This document shows, in pieces, positions 22,475 through 34,627 of a stretch of 64,000 nt of DNA. Numbering within the stretch: the stretch's first letter is position 1; the number at the start of each line of letters is the position of its first letter. The notes below the pieces were generated by a model. That model saw only the letters and a list, made by a program, of their open reading frames with translations, ran no database searches and had not been told where the DNA came from. The position numbers and the translations under genes were made by a program. This stretch comes from Peribolospora baueri. Its lineage: Eukaryota; Basidiomycota; Peribolosporomycetes; Peribolosporales; Peribolosporaceae. Location: NCBI GenBank assembly GCA_029717555.1, contig JAMDHS010000091.1:1-64000 (forward strand). Reading direction: 5' to 3'.

Positions 22475-24545
22475 TCATCCGCCTCCTTCCGCATCTTCCC
22501 CGGCCCCCTCCGCTCGACGCTTCTCGCCGCCCTCGTCCTCGTTCCCGGACGATTCCTGAAGCTCGCCTCCGATGCTTAGCGCTTCTCTCACGAACGGCAA
22601 AGCACGCTCATCCGTCACCTCAACGAACACCTTGGCTGGAAACGGCGGTGCAGAACGTCGCCGCCGCCTCGATGTCTGGTTCTTCCGCGTGGGCGAAGAC
22701 GCACCGCTCGGTCCTGTCCCGCCGTCGGCGACCGGAGGAGACGGTAGATTGGAAAAGACGAGTTCAGGATTCGGAGCCGCTTCCATGGCGATCGCCAACG
22801 TTCCCTCGACGAAGTGGCCACCATGTGTCTCCACAGGCACGAGGAGCGTGTCGAACCAAGATCGGACCCTGGAAGATGGACGGGACACGGCCGGGCTGCT
22901 CCGCGCAGAGCTTGACGCACTCCACCTTCCCGACCGCGAAGCGGACGCTGGGGAGACGAGCTTGGAGAACGAGACGAACATATAAAACGGGAGGCAACGC
23001 ACAACCTCTTCCTCCAACCCGTCTTCCTTTCCTCCGTCTCTTCGCTTCTGCTTCTCCCGCGCGGCCGCTTCGGCTTGAGACGGTGGAGGGGTGGAGAAGC
23101 TCCGGCTCGTTCGACGCCATGCGGAGAGGAGCGACTGGGCCAGGGATGGGGAAGTCTCCTCCTCTTCCTCCGGGGGCAAAGTGAGGACACAGTGAAAGAT
23201 TTGGATGAGCTCCGACGCCTTTCGAGCGCGAGACGGAGTTCGCGATTGCAGTCGCGACGGTCGGTGTTCATCGCTGCTCTCTTGAGCAGACACAGATGTA
23301 GATGCATACGGTGGCGCCGATACCACATCGACCGGTTGCTTGATCGAGGAAGGGTCGGGCCAAGTGTGAAAGAGAATGCCGGCGCACCGCAGCGCGTACT
23401 TGAAGAAGGAAATGATGCGCTTGGGCGGCTGGTGGGTGCGATTGAGGAATGTCAGCGGATCGAGTGGTCGGGAGGGCGAAGGGGACGTAGCTCATGCGAA
23501 GCCGAAGAAGTTGGCCGTTGCCGAGCTCGGAGTCGTTCCCCTGGACGAAGTCGACGCTGCGGGAGTGAGAAGGGGAAGCGTGAGGGCGTGCCGGGGTTGG
23601 GTGGGCCGACGAAAGCTGCAGGCCATAAAGTCCAATGCGAAAAAAAAAAGGACAAAACCTCGTCGAGGTGAGCAATCGACACTGTGCACGCGCGTCGAGT
23701 CGAAAATGCAAACGTCGTCTCAGGAACTGACCTGGTGTTTTTGAACTCTCTCCTCTTCCTCCCCCTCTCTTCCTCCCCCTCCCTCCTCCACCCTGTTTCC
23801 CTCTGCTCCGCCTCAAACATGTCCGCGATCAGATCAAACTTTTTCATCCTCCTTTCCCCGTTCATGTACAGACAAGCGGCGACGAGTTCTCTCAGTTCAT
23901 CGTCTCGAACTTCCGATAAGGCTCGTCGTGCGCGCATTCCCATGCTCCGGACGAACCCGTGTGACGCTCCCAAAGGGTAGCGAGCGCCCCGTGAGGACTC
24001 GAAGCAGTCCAGATATCCACCTCGGGGCCCTGTGAACCAGATTTGACACGTCAACAGCACAGCCCCCCAATCAAAAAGTCCAGGTCAAACGACGCCGAGT
24101 GGGAAAAAAGAGCAAGGAGATGAAGAAAAGAGAAAGGTGACCACCCAATAGCTAACCGTCCCCGGCGGATTCGCCAGCGCAGTGACGATCTCAGGGCAAT
24201 GGAAGGCAGGGCTCCCACAACAAGTGGTGAGCTTAGCGCCGCTCCTGCTAAAGTGTGTGGCCAGTCCAAAGTCCAACACCTTGACCTGGAGCGTCTGGGC
24301 GTGGACGACGATGTTCTCGGGCTTGATGTCGCGATGGCAGACTTGGAGGGGGTAATGGATCGCCCGGAGGGCGGAGACGAGTTGAGAGAAAATTTTGCAG
24401 GCGGTGGGAGCAGAGAGTGTGTTCGAACGTTCGGGATCGTGCGTAGGTGGTCGTGTCGTTCCATCGGCATCCATGGGCTGTGGTTTCGTCAAAAGGGCTT
24501 CTAGTGTGTCGTAGCCCTCTAGGTATTCTTCTGTGTTTCACCAAA
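22475..24545 (-). pseudogene. Protein-kinase-like gene, apparently decayed
   Basis: The minus strand from about 24540 encodes a kinase hinge and C-lobe: EEYLEGYDTLEALL, KIFSQLVSALRAIH, catalytic loop VCHRDIKPENIVV, KVLDFGLATHFSRSG, TTCCGSPAFHCPEIV, and after an intron at 24162-24031, GPEVDIW. Here the frame breaks: DIW, LLRVLTG and RYPLGASH lie in three successive frames within about 45 nt (24016-23970). ELVAACLYMNGERRMKKFDL then continues the C-lobe. A long C-terminal exon (PPKRIISFFKYALRCAGILF onward to 22475) follows. No glycine-rich loop or VAIK-type lysine was found in the 700 nt upstream. This suggests a decayed kinase or a sequence with local errors. The family is not identified; the C-terminal region is serine- and proline-rich. 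Confidence 0.5.
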
Positions 24546-25640
24546 GATAATATTTATTGACAAAAGTTTGAGCCTGTTGGAACACGCTAATCCGCCGAAG
24601 CACGTCGGAGGCGATGCGGACGCTGCAGAAGAGTTTCGCACTGCGCCTGGGGATGGCCTTGAGATGTGTACTGGTATGCATGTTGATAGGGGTATTGAGG
24701 CTCGTGCTGGAGCGGCGTCGGCTGCTGGTGGATCGAATACCGCGGGAGGGGCCGTTTCCGAGGGTCTCGAGGCAACCTGCTGTCGTCCGCTTGCGTTGCA
24801 AAGGCGGAAGGCGAGGGAGAGCCTCGGGGTGTCATCGTCCTCATCCTCGAGGTAGAGCCGCCTCGTCCTTGTGATGGTGGATCACCAAGCGGCCGAGGGA
24901 GCCGAGCATCCACCTCGTCCGCTCTTCGTCGTCGTCCGTTCGAAGAGAACCGCCCCTCGGCGCTCCCCTTTCTTCCTCCGCCTGTGCCGCCAGCAGTGAG
25001 GCGTGCGTCGATGCATATTCGACGCGTCGCCCAACCGGGGCTGCTGGCTCGCCGTCGTGCTGCTCGCGTCGTTCCGAGCCATCTCCGTCCCTCGGGCGCG
25101 AAGGCAACGACGGAGAGCCCATTAGCCGCGGCGCAAGCGAGCGACAACTAGCAGCGATGTAGGAGCGCGACGCAGGTCGAAAGGCCCTGGGTGGGTTGGG
25201 TATCGGCTGAAAACCAGAGAGGGGTGAGAGCGCACAAGACGAGGCAGAGGGCCCGAGCCGCGCTCGTCCACGGCGACGATGCGTGGTGGTTGATATCAGC
25301 AAATATAGCGTGGGAGGAAAGGAAAGGAAAGAGAGCGGGAAGTGTCAAGGACAAGGTGAGAGCGCTGCTGGCCGGTCGTGCGACGTTGACGGAGACATCG
25401 GGGTCGTTAGACCGAGGCAGAGGGGAAGGGTGACGGGCACGGCGGAGAGGGAATCAGATGGGGGTGGTTGGAGAAAAAAAGAGGACATGGGAGGATATAG
25501 GAGGGGAGGGAAGAGGGGAGGGAAGAGGGGTTGGGTCAGGTCAGTCAGATAACGGGGAATGGCGATGCGCCGGTTGAAAGGAAAAGATAGCCAACGCCGT
25601 CGAAGCCTTGCAGGCGGCCAATTCAAGGGTGTGGGCTGAC

Positions 25641-25669
25641 GTCTGTCTGTCTGTTTGTCTGTCCGTCTG
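25641..25669. repeat. CTGT-type microsatellite
   Basis: Imperfect CTGT/CTGTTTGT tetranucleotide repeat in non-coding DNA. Confidence 0.7.
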
Positions 25670-26008
25670 AAATGCAACAGATGGATAGTGACGGCCCTGA
25701 GTCTGACGGGTTCCTAGGTGTGTCACCTCGAGCGCTCGCCTTGTTCGCCTCGCCCCCTCCCAGTCGATAGATAGACACGGACACCATCCCTCCCTCCATC
25801 CATCCACTCGGCCACGCAGCCCAGGGACGGAACGGCCATGTCGAAGCGAGGAGGAGGTAGGACGCGTCGAACGCTCCGTCGGTGCGACTGACTGACTGAC
25901 TGATGATGGACTTGGGGGCTTTCTTATCTCTGCTTCCAGGGCCAACCAACGCGACCAACGCGACCAACCAGCGCACGGCCCAGCGGGAGATATGCGCCAC
26001 GCCCGGGC

Positions 26009-26036
26009 CGACGGCGACGGCGACGGCGACGGCGAC
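26009..26036. repeat. GACGGC hexanucleotide microsatellite
   Basis: Four to five tandem units in non-coding DNA downstream of the PP2C gene. Confidence 0.75.
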
Positions 26037-26523
26037 ACCGACCGACCGACGACTGTGAGAGAGAGTGAATGAACGAATGGAGAAGTTAGGGACCGGCACG
26101 AGCCATAAACATAACATAAACCCTTCATCTCGGACACGGCCAACCTTTAGAGCCAAGCACAACGCAGCGCAGCACGATGCGATATACCGACGAACGCAAG
26201 CGTCTTCCACATGCGGCGCAACGGCCGACTGGTAGTCTACATGTAGAGCAGTCGGCGTAAACCAAACAATGATGGCCACTAATCAATCGCGTATCGTACC
26301 ATGTCGTCGTCCTTCGAAGCGGCGGTTACATCACTGTGTCGGATCGAAAACGTGCTTCGAGTCAGAAAAGGATTGAATACGTATGGACAGGTAAAACAAA
26401 GTGCACCAGACAAAGAAAACGGACAGAGAAAGATAAGGGTAAAAAGAGGAAGAGGAAAGTACACGCTCGATCCCGCTCCTCTTCGTCACTCGAGATGGGA
26501 CCGAGAGGCGAGGGGTGGTAGAG

Positions 26524-26578
26524 GGATGGAGGAATGGATGGAGGAATGGATGGAGGAATGGATGGAGGGATAGATGGA
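26524..26578. repeat. 12-bp tandem repeat (GGATGGAGGAAT)
   Basis: About four tandem copies with slight decay at the right end, in non-coding DNA. Confidence 0.8.
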
Positions 26579-26965
26579 CAGGCGGGCGGTGGGAAGATAA
26601 TGATACGCAAGGGGACACGTATGGAGAGGACGAGGGCGAGGGCGAGACAGGGCAATAGACCGGCAGGGACGGGCAGAGAGCGGCGGAACGAGGAAGGAAG
26701 AGGAAAAAAGGAGGACGGGCCAAGACGATGATGACAGGGGCTCGGGAGAGGAGGACGCGGCCGTTTGTCGACGTACGCTCACCCAACGTGAGCCGGCACT
26801 TCCTCATCCTCATACTTGGATGGGAAAGAGGCACGCTGGCTCAAAGCTGGCACTAAGGTTCCCGGTGCGAGGGAGGAGACGAGCGAGGAAGGAAGGAGAG
26901 CGCAAGGCCACGTGGAGGGCCACCTACACAGCCGGCCCTTGGCGCAACCCAATCGTTCCCCCTCA

Positions 26966-29518
26966 TCACGTCCTGGTCGGGTCCTCGGAAGCGTCCATCA
27001 GACCTTCCGCCTTGACGGCGTCGCTCGGCGTCTCCGTCTTCGCCTCCACCTCGGCAACGCTCCCGTTCTTCTCCTCATCCACGTCTCTCTGCAGCTCCGC
27101 CGCGTAGTCCTCGCTCATGTCGTGCTTCGTCTCGGTGGACTCCGGGGACTGCACGATGTCCGGACGGGACGTGTGATCGATGGTCTGGCCCTCGCCGTCC
27201 GCCTGTCTCCTGGCCGAGCCCGAACCTTCGCCCTCCTCCACATCCTCCAGCTCCACCAACTGGCCGCCCTCCCCTACATGCTCGTCCGAGGAATCATCCT
27301 CGTTCACCACGTGCGTCTTGTACACGATGTCGCCTGTATGTGGATCAAGGAGAACACGCGCGAATAGGTGTCAGGCCGGGAATGAACATAAGTATATGCG
27401 CGCTAACCTTTCGTTCACTCGGAGGGACCATATGAAGAGTGCGACCCACCTTCGTCGTTCTCGCCGAGCCTTCCACCCGGTCTGAACACAAAGCCAGCGC
27501 TGCTGAGAGCGGACGCCAGGCCACCCGGAAGCATGAGTCCCGGTCCGCCTAGGGGACCATCGTCGTCGTCGCCCAGACCGCTGCCCCCCAATGCGCGCAG
27601 GACGCTGCCAGCTCCCAAGCCGGGTCTACCCGCACCGCCCGCGTTGTTGTGCGAGGTGAAGACGGGCGGGATATCCTCCGGCGTGTCCCAGCCGATTTTT
27701 TTCTCGACCCGGTCCGCCACCCAGTCGTACCACTCCTCCTTCGTGCGCCCGTTCAGGATGGCGACCACAGACGCTGTCATGTTGTCGCAGCCCACCCCAC
27801 CCATTTCGCTTTCCGGTGCTAGACACCGATCCATGAGCTCCTCGCAGATCGTTTGCAGCTCTTTTCGCTGCGCGATCTGTCGTCGTACAAAGTCGACTAC
27901 TTGCTGGTTGTTCAGACAGTCCCAGATACCTTTGCGTCCCGCACGAATGACGACAAATGAATGAGACGCAACCGTTCGTGCATAAGAAGCGTGGGTGGGC
28001 ACTCGACGACTCACCATCGCAAGCCAATATGAGAAATTCCTCCTCTCCCTCCACATCATGGGTGATGACCTCCGGATTCGCCGTGACGATCTGCTCCTCC
28101 GGGTTGAGTCCCTCGTGTCGCTTGAATTCAAAGTCGCCAATGGCTCGCGAGAGAGCGAGATTGCCTATGGGAATGGATGTGAGAAGGATCGATCGGTCTC
28201 AGACATTGACCCGCAGGGTGAAGACGTCTTCCTTCCACTCGATCAGCCCTCATATTCACCGTTGACCCTTCCAAACTCGACGAACCCTCCAGCGGAGACG
28301 ATGCGCTCGTTCTCATCCTTGTTCCCCGGCTTGTGGTCGAAGCTCATGGCTTTGGCCTGTCCCTTGACGGAGAGGACGGAACGAGAGTCGCCGGCGTTGG
28401 CCACATATATGCGTCGCGGCCACTGGGCCTTCTTGCCATCGGAACCTTCCACAGACGAGGGGCCGACAAGAAGCGCCGAGACGGCGGTGCAACCGGATGG
28501 GTCGTTGTCGAACTCGGGATCTGGGACGGAGATGTGCCAGGGGGGGGGGGGGCACAGCCGTCAGCGTTCGTTCACGACATCCCGCGCTGACCGCAGCGTC
28601 GTGTGACCGTATCTTGACAGAGTTGACGCCACGGAAGTGGAAGCACTGGACGCCAGCACTATGTCCCGTGTGTATGCACTCACTTGCACGTAGGGCTTCA
28701 TCCGTCTGCAGGTAAGCGTGCTTGAGAGCGGCTTCGTAATCGCCCCTTCTCCATGCATCATTGTCGACCAGTCGTTTGTGCACCGTTTCCCCGCTGAATC
28801 GCGCAACAGTCGAGCCTGCCCGCCATACGTAGCCGGAGCAGGACGGAGGTCAGGAGAGCGATCGGCGCCCATGTCAGCTAAGGATCTCCGATAGTCGGTG
28901 CGGTGCGACGAGGATGAGGTCAGGATGACTGAGGACTGAGGGAGTACTGACCACCGTGGCCGTCGTAGACCGCGAAGAAAGCGCACTTGTCCGGACCGAC
29001 TTCAGGCTGCTGAAGGACGAGCACGTTGGCGTGGGCATCCTCCATGCCTGTGGGGTAGAAGAAGAGGTGATGAGCCACCGGTCACAAGGAGCCAGACGTT
29101 GGGCTCGATGATCGGTGTTCGATGCGAACTGAGTAAAAGGGAGAGAGCGAGCGACCGCCGACGTGCATGCGCCAGCACTCACTAATCCTCCAGCCCTGCA
29201 TCTCGCTCACGCCGAACACGAGCCTCTCGTCCTCGCCGAATTGCGACCTTTTGTCGGTGGCGGGTTCTGGAGCGGACGAACGGGAGAAGGAGAGGATGGG
29301 ACGACGGAGATCCAAAGTCAGCCATGAAGGACGAGAGGCCACAGGGGCGAGCCGGAGGAGGCGATGGGGACGAGCGCAGCTCCGGCCTGTGCGGTCCTTG
29401 CGTCCGACAGGCCCCGAGGAGCACGCTCCCTCTCGCCGCTAGAACGTGAGGCGGGGCGTTGCGGTGGGAAGGCGCAAGAGGGGAGGAAAGTGTGCGCACC
29501 CGATAATGTCTGACCCAT
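26966..29518 (-). CDS. PTC2: PP2C-type serine/threonine phosphatase (PTC2/PTC3-like)
   Basis: Metal-dependent phosphatase. Yeast Ptc2/Ptc3 switch off Hog1 and DNA-damage kinase signalling. Eight exons: 29518-29500, 29266-29183, 29047-28952, 28815-28684, 28520-28260, 28164-28015, 27929-27450 and 27333-26966, giving 529 residues. All PP2C metal motifs are present: [65 protein letters not shown] and [15 protein letters not shown]. The protein starts MGQTLS, a likely N-myristoylation signal as in Ptc2-type enzymes. About 220 residues after the catalytic core are Gly- then Glu/Asp-rich and probably disordered. A run of 13 G lies in intron 4. The start codon is fixed by the MGQTLSEP N-terminus. Confidence 0.93.
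28540..28552. repeat. Poly-G run of 13 in an intron
   Basis: Thirteen G in a row on the plus strand inside intron 4 of the PP2C gene; a site prone to length variation or read error. Confidence 0.85.
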
Positions 29519-30463
29519 GACGAGAGAGGGCGAAAAAAGGCGGGCGAGGGGGAGGAAGGAGGGAGGTGGCAGGCGAGCGAGGGCGTGGAGAACGGAAGTC
29601 TAGGGGGCGGAAGAAGGGGATCGGGGCGAGGTTCTTGAACGTCTTATGGGAGGGACGAAGGGAGGGACGGATCGGGTGGTGACGAAGGACGAGGGGCGAC
29701 GGCGGGCGAGGCGGGGGCAAAGGAGCGATGGGCTTGGCGGAGGGAGGAGAGAGCGGGGCGTGGGACAAGAGAGGCGGGCGAGGGATTTGGGATGGGCGAT
29801 GGGCGAAGAAGGGGAGGGATGGCGACGGTGGAGGATGATAGTGATGGTGAGGATGATGGTGAGGAAAGAAAGACAAGAGAGAGTGAAATTCGTGCGCGGG
29901 CACGCGACGGTCGACGAATAGACGGATGGCCGGCCGGACTGAGACGGAGTGACGGACGGCCGGAGTGGGGCAAGCAGGCCGCGAAGGAAAGGCGACCAGA
30001 GCCACTCAGAGCAGGCACGCGTCGAGCCAGGCGACGCGGCCAGGCCAGGCCAAGCCAGCAGAAAGAAACGTGTCGTCAACGCGCATCCCCCACCGCCCTC
30101 TCTCTTCCCTCTTCTTCGCTTCAACACGTCGCCCTTCTTTCTTCGGTGTCGATTCCATATCTCACGACACCACACACAACCAACCACCGCACCAGCGCAC
30201 CATTGTCCCCACCGGCACGCTCCTCAACGCTCCGCCCTCGACCTCGGCTCGGACGCGGACGTGAATCGCGAGGAAAATCTCTGACCGACGTCGTCTCGCC
30301 GCAGCAATGGCTTTTTCGCACGCGCCCGCCACCTTCACGACGAGCGAACGACGGACGGAGGAGCCCGCAGCGACCCCAAGCTCCTTCCTGTTCTCGCCCC
30401 AGGTCCATCTCACACTTCTTCCATCTGACAACCCGACGGCTCGAGGCAGGCTAGTCGTCCAAG
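29519..30463. other. Divergent promoter region between PP2C and eIF3i
   Basis: About 945 nt separate the two divergent starts. Much of it is purine-rich on the plus strand (GGGAGGGACGAAGGG and similar), which creates long Ser/Pro ORFs on the minus strand with no domain. I find no gene. Confidence 0.5.
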
Positions 30464-32230
30464 ATGGTGAGCGATCGATGCAGACAAGGCACGGCTTCTT
30501 CCCCGTCGCATGTGCCGTCCACTCACCATCTGCCCTTCTCCGCCCCTTCGTCCTCGCAGCGTCCGATTCTTCTTTCTGGTCAGTGCACATGACATGACAT
30601 CCCACGCTCTTGTCCACGCCAGACCCCGCTCACAAGCCCGATCGTCGCTATTCTATGGCGTCTTGCAGGTCACGAGCGTTCGCTCACACAGGTCAAGTTT
30701 AACCGCGAGGGCGACCTCCTCTTCTCCACCGCAAAGGACCACGTCGTCAACGCTTGGTTCTCCCATAACGGAGAACGCCTCGGCACCTATGATGGTCACA
30801 AGGGAACGGTGTGGACCATGGATGTGGACTGTGAGCGCCGCACTTTCCCTCTTCCTGCCAACGGACGGACGCGCTCTATGTCTTGAGACGCCATCATACG
30901 TTATGATCTTGCTCATGAACGTCGGTGTCGTCTTGCTTTCCCTAGCCCAATCCAAATACCTCGTCACGGGAGCGGCAGACAACTCGCTGAAACTCTGGGA
31001 GGTGGCTACGGGCGAGCTCCTCTACTCTTGGGAATTCCCCACCGCTGTCAAGAGGGTAGCTTGGTCGGAGGATGACAGCCAAGTGCTGGCTGTCACGGTG
31101 GCTCGAATGGGTCACCGGGGGACGGTCAAGGTGTTTGCGATCAACAGGGATGAGCCTCAGAACCGTGAGTTTCTCTTCCGTGCTCACTTCTTCGTCTCGG
31201 GCTCCCTTCTTCATGCGAGTCGGGCATCTTCGCAGTAAGTACAACAGTGCTCACAGCCGCCCTTTCGTCCACCTCCAGAGAGCCCCGAGCCTCTTCGAAC
31301 GATCACCTTCTCCGGCTCCCAAGCGACCGTCGCCGCCTTTTCCGCTCTCGACACACACATCATCACCGGCCACGAGGACGGCAAGGTCAGTCTGTTCTAC
31401 CACGACCCCAAGGAACCTGAGAGCGGCGTGGATGTCGAGTTGGAAGAGAGGTCCAACGAGGACGGTCATGCGGGCAGCGCCATTACCGATCTCCAGATGA
31501 GCCTCGACCGCACCTACTTCGTTACCAGTTCCAAGGACAAGAGCGCAAAGGTGAGCGTCTCCACGCGGGTCCATTGGTCAAACCGATCGGCCCATTTTTT
31601 TTTCGAGTCTTCCCCTTCGTGTCGCTTACCGTAGGTGACTTTGTTCCATCCTGCAGCTCTTTGATTCCAAAGACTTGTCCGTCATCAAGACGTTCGCGAC
31701 CGAGACGCCGCTGAACAGCGCATCCATCCACCCCACAAAGCCTTATGTGAGTTCGGTGGCCAGTTGGTTTTCAGGCATTCCCCGTCCTTTTCCTACGACC
31801 AAGACTCACTGGCATCACCACCATGTTCATCTCTCCACATCCGCAGGTCATCGTGGGAGGAGGTCAAGAGGCGATGAACGTGACGACGACATCAGCGCGA
31901 CAGGGCAAGTTCGAGACAAGGTTCTGGCACAAGGTGTTCGAAGAGGTGCGTGCAGATGGAGCTCGATCGAGGTCATATTCCAAGTTCTAACGTCGGCTTA
32001 TTCTATATGACCGACCATTCCCTCCTTTTCGCTACGACCTGCGACCGCAGGAATGCGCACGACTGCCCGGTCACTTCGGACCCATCAACACGATCGCCAT
32101 CCACCCGGCCGGCAAGGCCTTTGCCACAGGAGGCGAGGACGGCTACGTGCGCGTAAACCACTTCGACGACAGCTTCTTCCGCAGCCGACCGTACGGCGCC
32201 GACCTGGAGCTTGCTGGCGAGGATCAGTAA
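30464..32230 (+). CDS. TIF34: Translation initiation factor eIF3 subunit i (TIF34)
   Basis: WD40 subunit of eIF3, which binds the 40S subunit and promotes scanning. Eight exons: 30464-30466 (only the ATG), 30560-30578, 30669-30830, 30946-31164, 31279-31550, 31657-31746, 31847-31945 and 32051-32230, giving 347 residues, the same as budding yeast TIF34. The joined start reads [19 protein letters not shown], the conserved N-terminus. WD-type repeats include [46 protein letters not shown] and [11 protein letters not shown]. The end, [19 protein letters not shown], is typical. The first coding exon supplies only the start codon and the second only 19 nt, so the start was chosen by conservation and splice phase. 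Confidence 0.95.
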
Positions 32231-33783
32231 GCATGGATGATGTATGTGGCAGGCGTGGGAAGGAGAACGAGAACGAGCTTGTTTGGGTGGTGTAGCGACG
32301 GTCTGAGGGGACGTTGGGGAGTAGACCCCCGCTGTACATTACGTACAGCATCGGGCGCGCAAAATGGATCGGAGAGCATCGCTCTCCGTCGCTTCTTTCC
32401 ATTTCCATTTCCGTTTCCGTTTTCCTATACGTGCATGGCTTTCGTTTCGCGAGACGCCGTGTGGCACATGCCCGCGACCGACGCGTGGTTGCCGCAGCAC
32501 TCTTGTCCGATCTTTTCATTCAAAACGCAGCCCATCCGCTTTTTTTTTTTTCCTTCTTCTCTTCCATAACTCATTTCACAGGCCGTCATTATTGTCGTGC
32601 GCTCGTATCCGCCTCTCCTTCCCTCTTGACTCTTGACTTTTACTTGAGGAAAGGTGGGAAGGAGACGCGCTCATCGCCGAGCTCACTCTACAGACGTGCC
32701 TCAGAACGTGTACGACTCGCGGGCCGGCCAGCTGGAAGCGGTCGACGGGGCTCCGCCTCGTATGGGATTTTCATTTTCCTTACCAGCCTGTCCACATCTC
32801 TCTTTTTTTCCCCCCCGTCCGTCGTCGTCGTCGTCGTCGTCGTATCTGGCATGCCTTTTCGTCTTCTTCCTTTGCCCTTGATTGTAATTATGCCGTGTCC
32901 CACCTTTGCCCGCGGCTGCCGACTTGAAAGGAATTGTAGTGACGAGCTAAAGCCGACGCATCCCAGAGAGATGGGGGAGCATTACGAAGGCGACATCCCA
33001 TATCGTTCTACCGTTCTATTTTCTTTCAACACGGGTCGCGAGTTTGTTGGCTCGCTGGCTGGCGAACTGGATACGTCGTGGCTCTTCACACGTTGGCTGA
33101 CCCTAACGGTGAAAATGGGAAGCGAAGAAGAAACATCAGTTTGTGTCCTCTATGACCTCGGGCCACCGGTCTCCTAGTCGAGGAAGGCGGGCCTTCACAC
33201 ATGTCTAGCGGGTTCGTGGAGATGGGGTTGTCATCCTGATTTCTACCCCATGCCAGGACAGGATGTATGGTCTTCGTCGCACCACATGCAGGCACGCCCT
33301 TGAGTAGAAAGAAGCAGAGCTAGCGACGTTGGTTTTTCACCATTGCAATGCCCAATTCTAGAAGACCCGGTGTCGAATCCAATGTCACACTCGTGGCCTG
33401 GCCAGAGCGCGGCTCATATTGGCGCTTGTATGTATGGATCTGTCCGCCCGCATCCGCATCTCTCCCCTCCCCTCTCCACTTCCTTCCGATCTCGTCCTTC
33501 CTTCACGAGGACGATGGGATAAATCCTTGTCGACGGCTTGGCAGACGTAGAGCTTTCGGGCACTAGCCCACATACCCGCCCCTCTTCTCGACGTCATATC
33601 GACAAGAGGGGGTGTTTCTCTCAGACGGATTCGCTCTCTCACTTTCTGGAGGGCGGTTCTGCTCCTTTTTCACGCCAACTGTGACGACCCGGCCCACGTC
33701 GTGAAAGCCTCCAAATATACCTATACCAATCGATTGCTCAGGCGTTCTAGTTCCTGACAGCGATGCATAAATGGTAGAATACA
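32231..33783. other. Long convergent intergenic region
   Basis: About 1.55 kb between eIF3i and uL29m stops. It contains a TCG triplet repeat (about 32,820-32,842) and poly-T/C tracts. The longest ORF (32,314-33,177 on plus) overlaps these tracts, has no motif and atypical composition, and is not accepted. Confidence 0.45.
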
Positions 33784-34627
33784 TCAAACAGATCCATTAG
33801 GGTCGGCAACGGCGGGCGACTCTGACGGAGACGAGGACGGGCGGGCCTTGGCAGAGTCAAAGTCAGGCGAGCCGGTGAGCATCTTGCGCGCTTCAATGTG
33901 TGCCAGTCTTCGTTCATTCAGGACCAGCTTGATGCGCGCCATGGATTTCCGGACCTGCGAAGATTCCAAACCATCGAACCGGGGGGACGGCTAAGCGGTC
34001 CGTGATTGACACGCCTATGACGCAGACAACTCACCCGATGCAGCTTTGGATGGATGACGACCGCAACAGCAGCTGAATTGCCGTACCGGGCCAGCTCGTC
34101 TCGACTGGAGGCAAGCCTGTTGCGCTCCATGAGGAGCACGTACCAGAGAGTGTGCAGGTCGGCGGATGACTTGAGGCGCAGTTCGGAGGCGCGCCAAGAT
34201 CGGCCTGAGGACGCCGGGGGAGGAAGGATGTGAAAGACGTATCAGCTCTGACATCGCACAAGGCAAGTATCCAGACGTTTTCCCGAGATGGCAAGGGAGG
34301 GTTCTCACCGGAAGCGTCACTCTCGCTTGGCGGCTTGATGGCCACCATCTCATCTGGCGCCCCATCAGCGGTGTGGAAGAACAGACGAAGCCCGTGATTC
34401 GGGCTCGTGGGGTTGGCCACAGGGGGCGCTTTCTCCTTCGAGGGGGCGTCCACAACAGAGGCTGAAGCCGATCTGGAGGTCGATGACGATGAGGAGTCGG
34501 TGGCGTCTGCGAAGAAGGAGGGCGTGCTGGAGAAGAAGCGCAGGCCGGCGGAAGACGTAGACGCCAAAGGGGGTCGGGCGGCGAAGCTCAAGTTTGCAAG
34601 AGTGTGGAATGCCCGTTTCGCCAGCAT
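33784..34627 (-). CDS. MRPL4: Mitochondrial ribosomal protein uL29m
   Basis: Component of the mitochondrial large ribosomal subunit near the exit tunnel. Three exons: 34627-34309, 34204-34035 and 33954-33784, giving 219 residues. The first 50 residues are rich in Arg, Ser and Ala with no acidic start (MLAKRAFHTLANLSFAAR), a good mitochondrial targeting signal. The L29/MRP-L47 core covers GRSWRASELRLKSSADLHTL, WYVLLMERNRLASSRDELAR and VRKSMARIKLVLNERRLAH. The tail is short and Ser/Pro-rich. It is divergent from the Acinus-like gene, with 272 nt between the two ATGs, so a shared promoter is likely. Confidence 0.9.

Larger units (their letters stand above)
24546..26965. other. Long intergenic region with simple repeats
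   Basis: About 2.4 kb without a supported gene. Where the N-lobe of the decayed kinase should be (24,550-25,300) there are only motif-free ORFs. The region holds several purine-rich or tandem repeats: GAGGGGAGGGAA units at about 25,501-25,532, CTGT units at 25,641-25,669, GACGGC units at 26,009-26,036, and a 12-bp repeat at 26,524-26,578. The open frames over these repeats are low-complexity. Confidence 0.45.

Noticed and set aside
22126-22494. Minus-strand ORF downstream of the decayed kinase as an extra C-terminal exon
   Set aside because: No conserved sequence, and the long kinase C-terminal exon already ends at a stop at 22475.
25541-26279. Two overlapping minus-strand ORFs of about 200 codons
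   Set aside because: They cover microsatellites, have low-complexity composition and no recognisable family.
29439-30187. Pro/Ser/Arg-rich minus-strand ORFs
   Set aside because: Products of purine-rich promoter DNA between two divergent genes; no domain and no splice support.
32314-33177. 287-codon plus-strand ORF downstream of eIF3i
   Set aside because: Made of Phe/Ser-rich translation of pyrimidine tracts; no motif and no start context.
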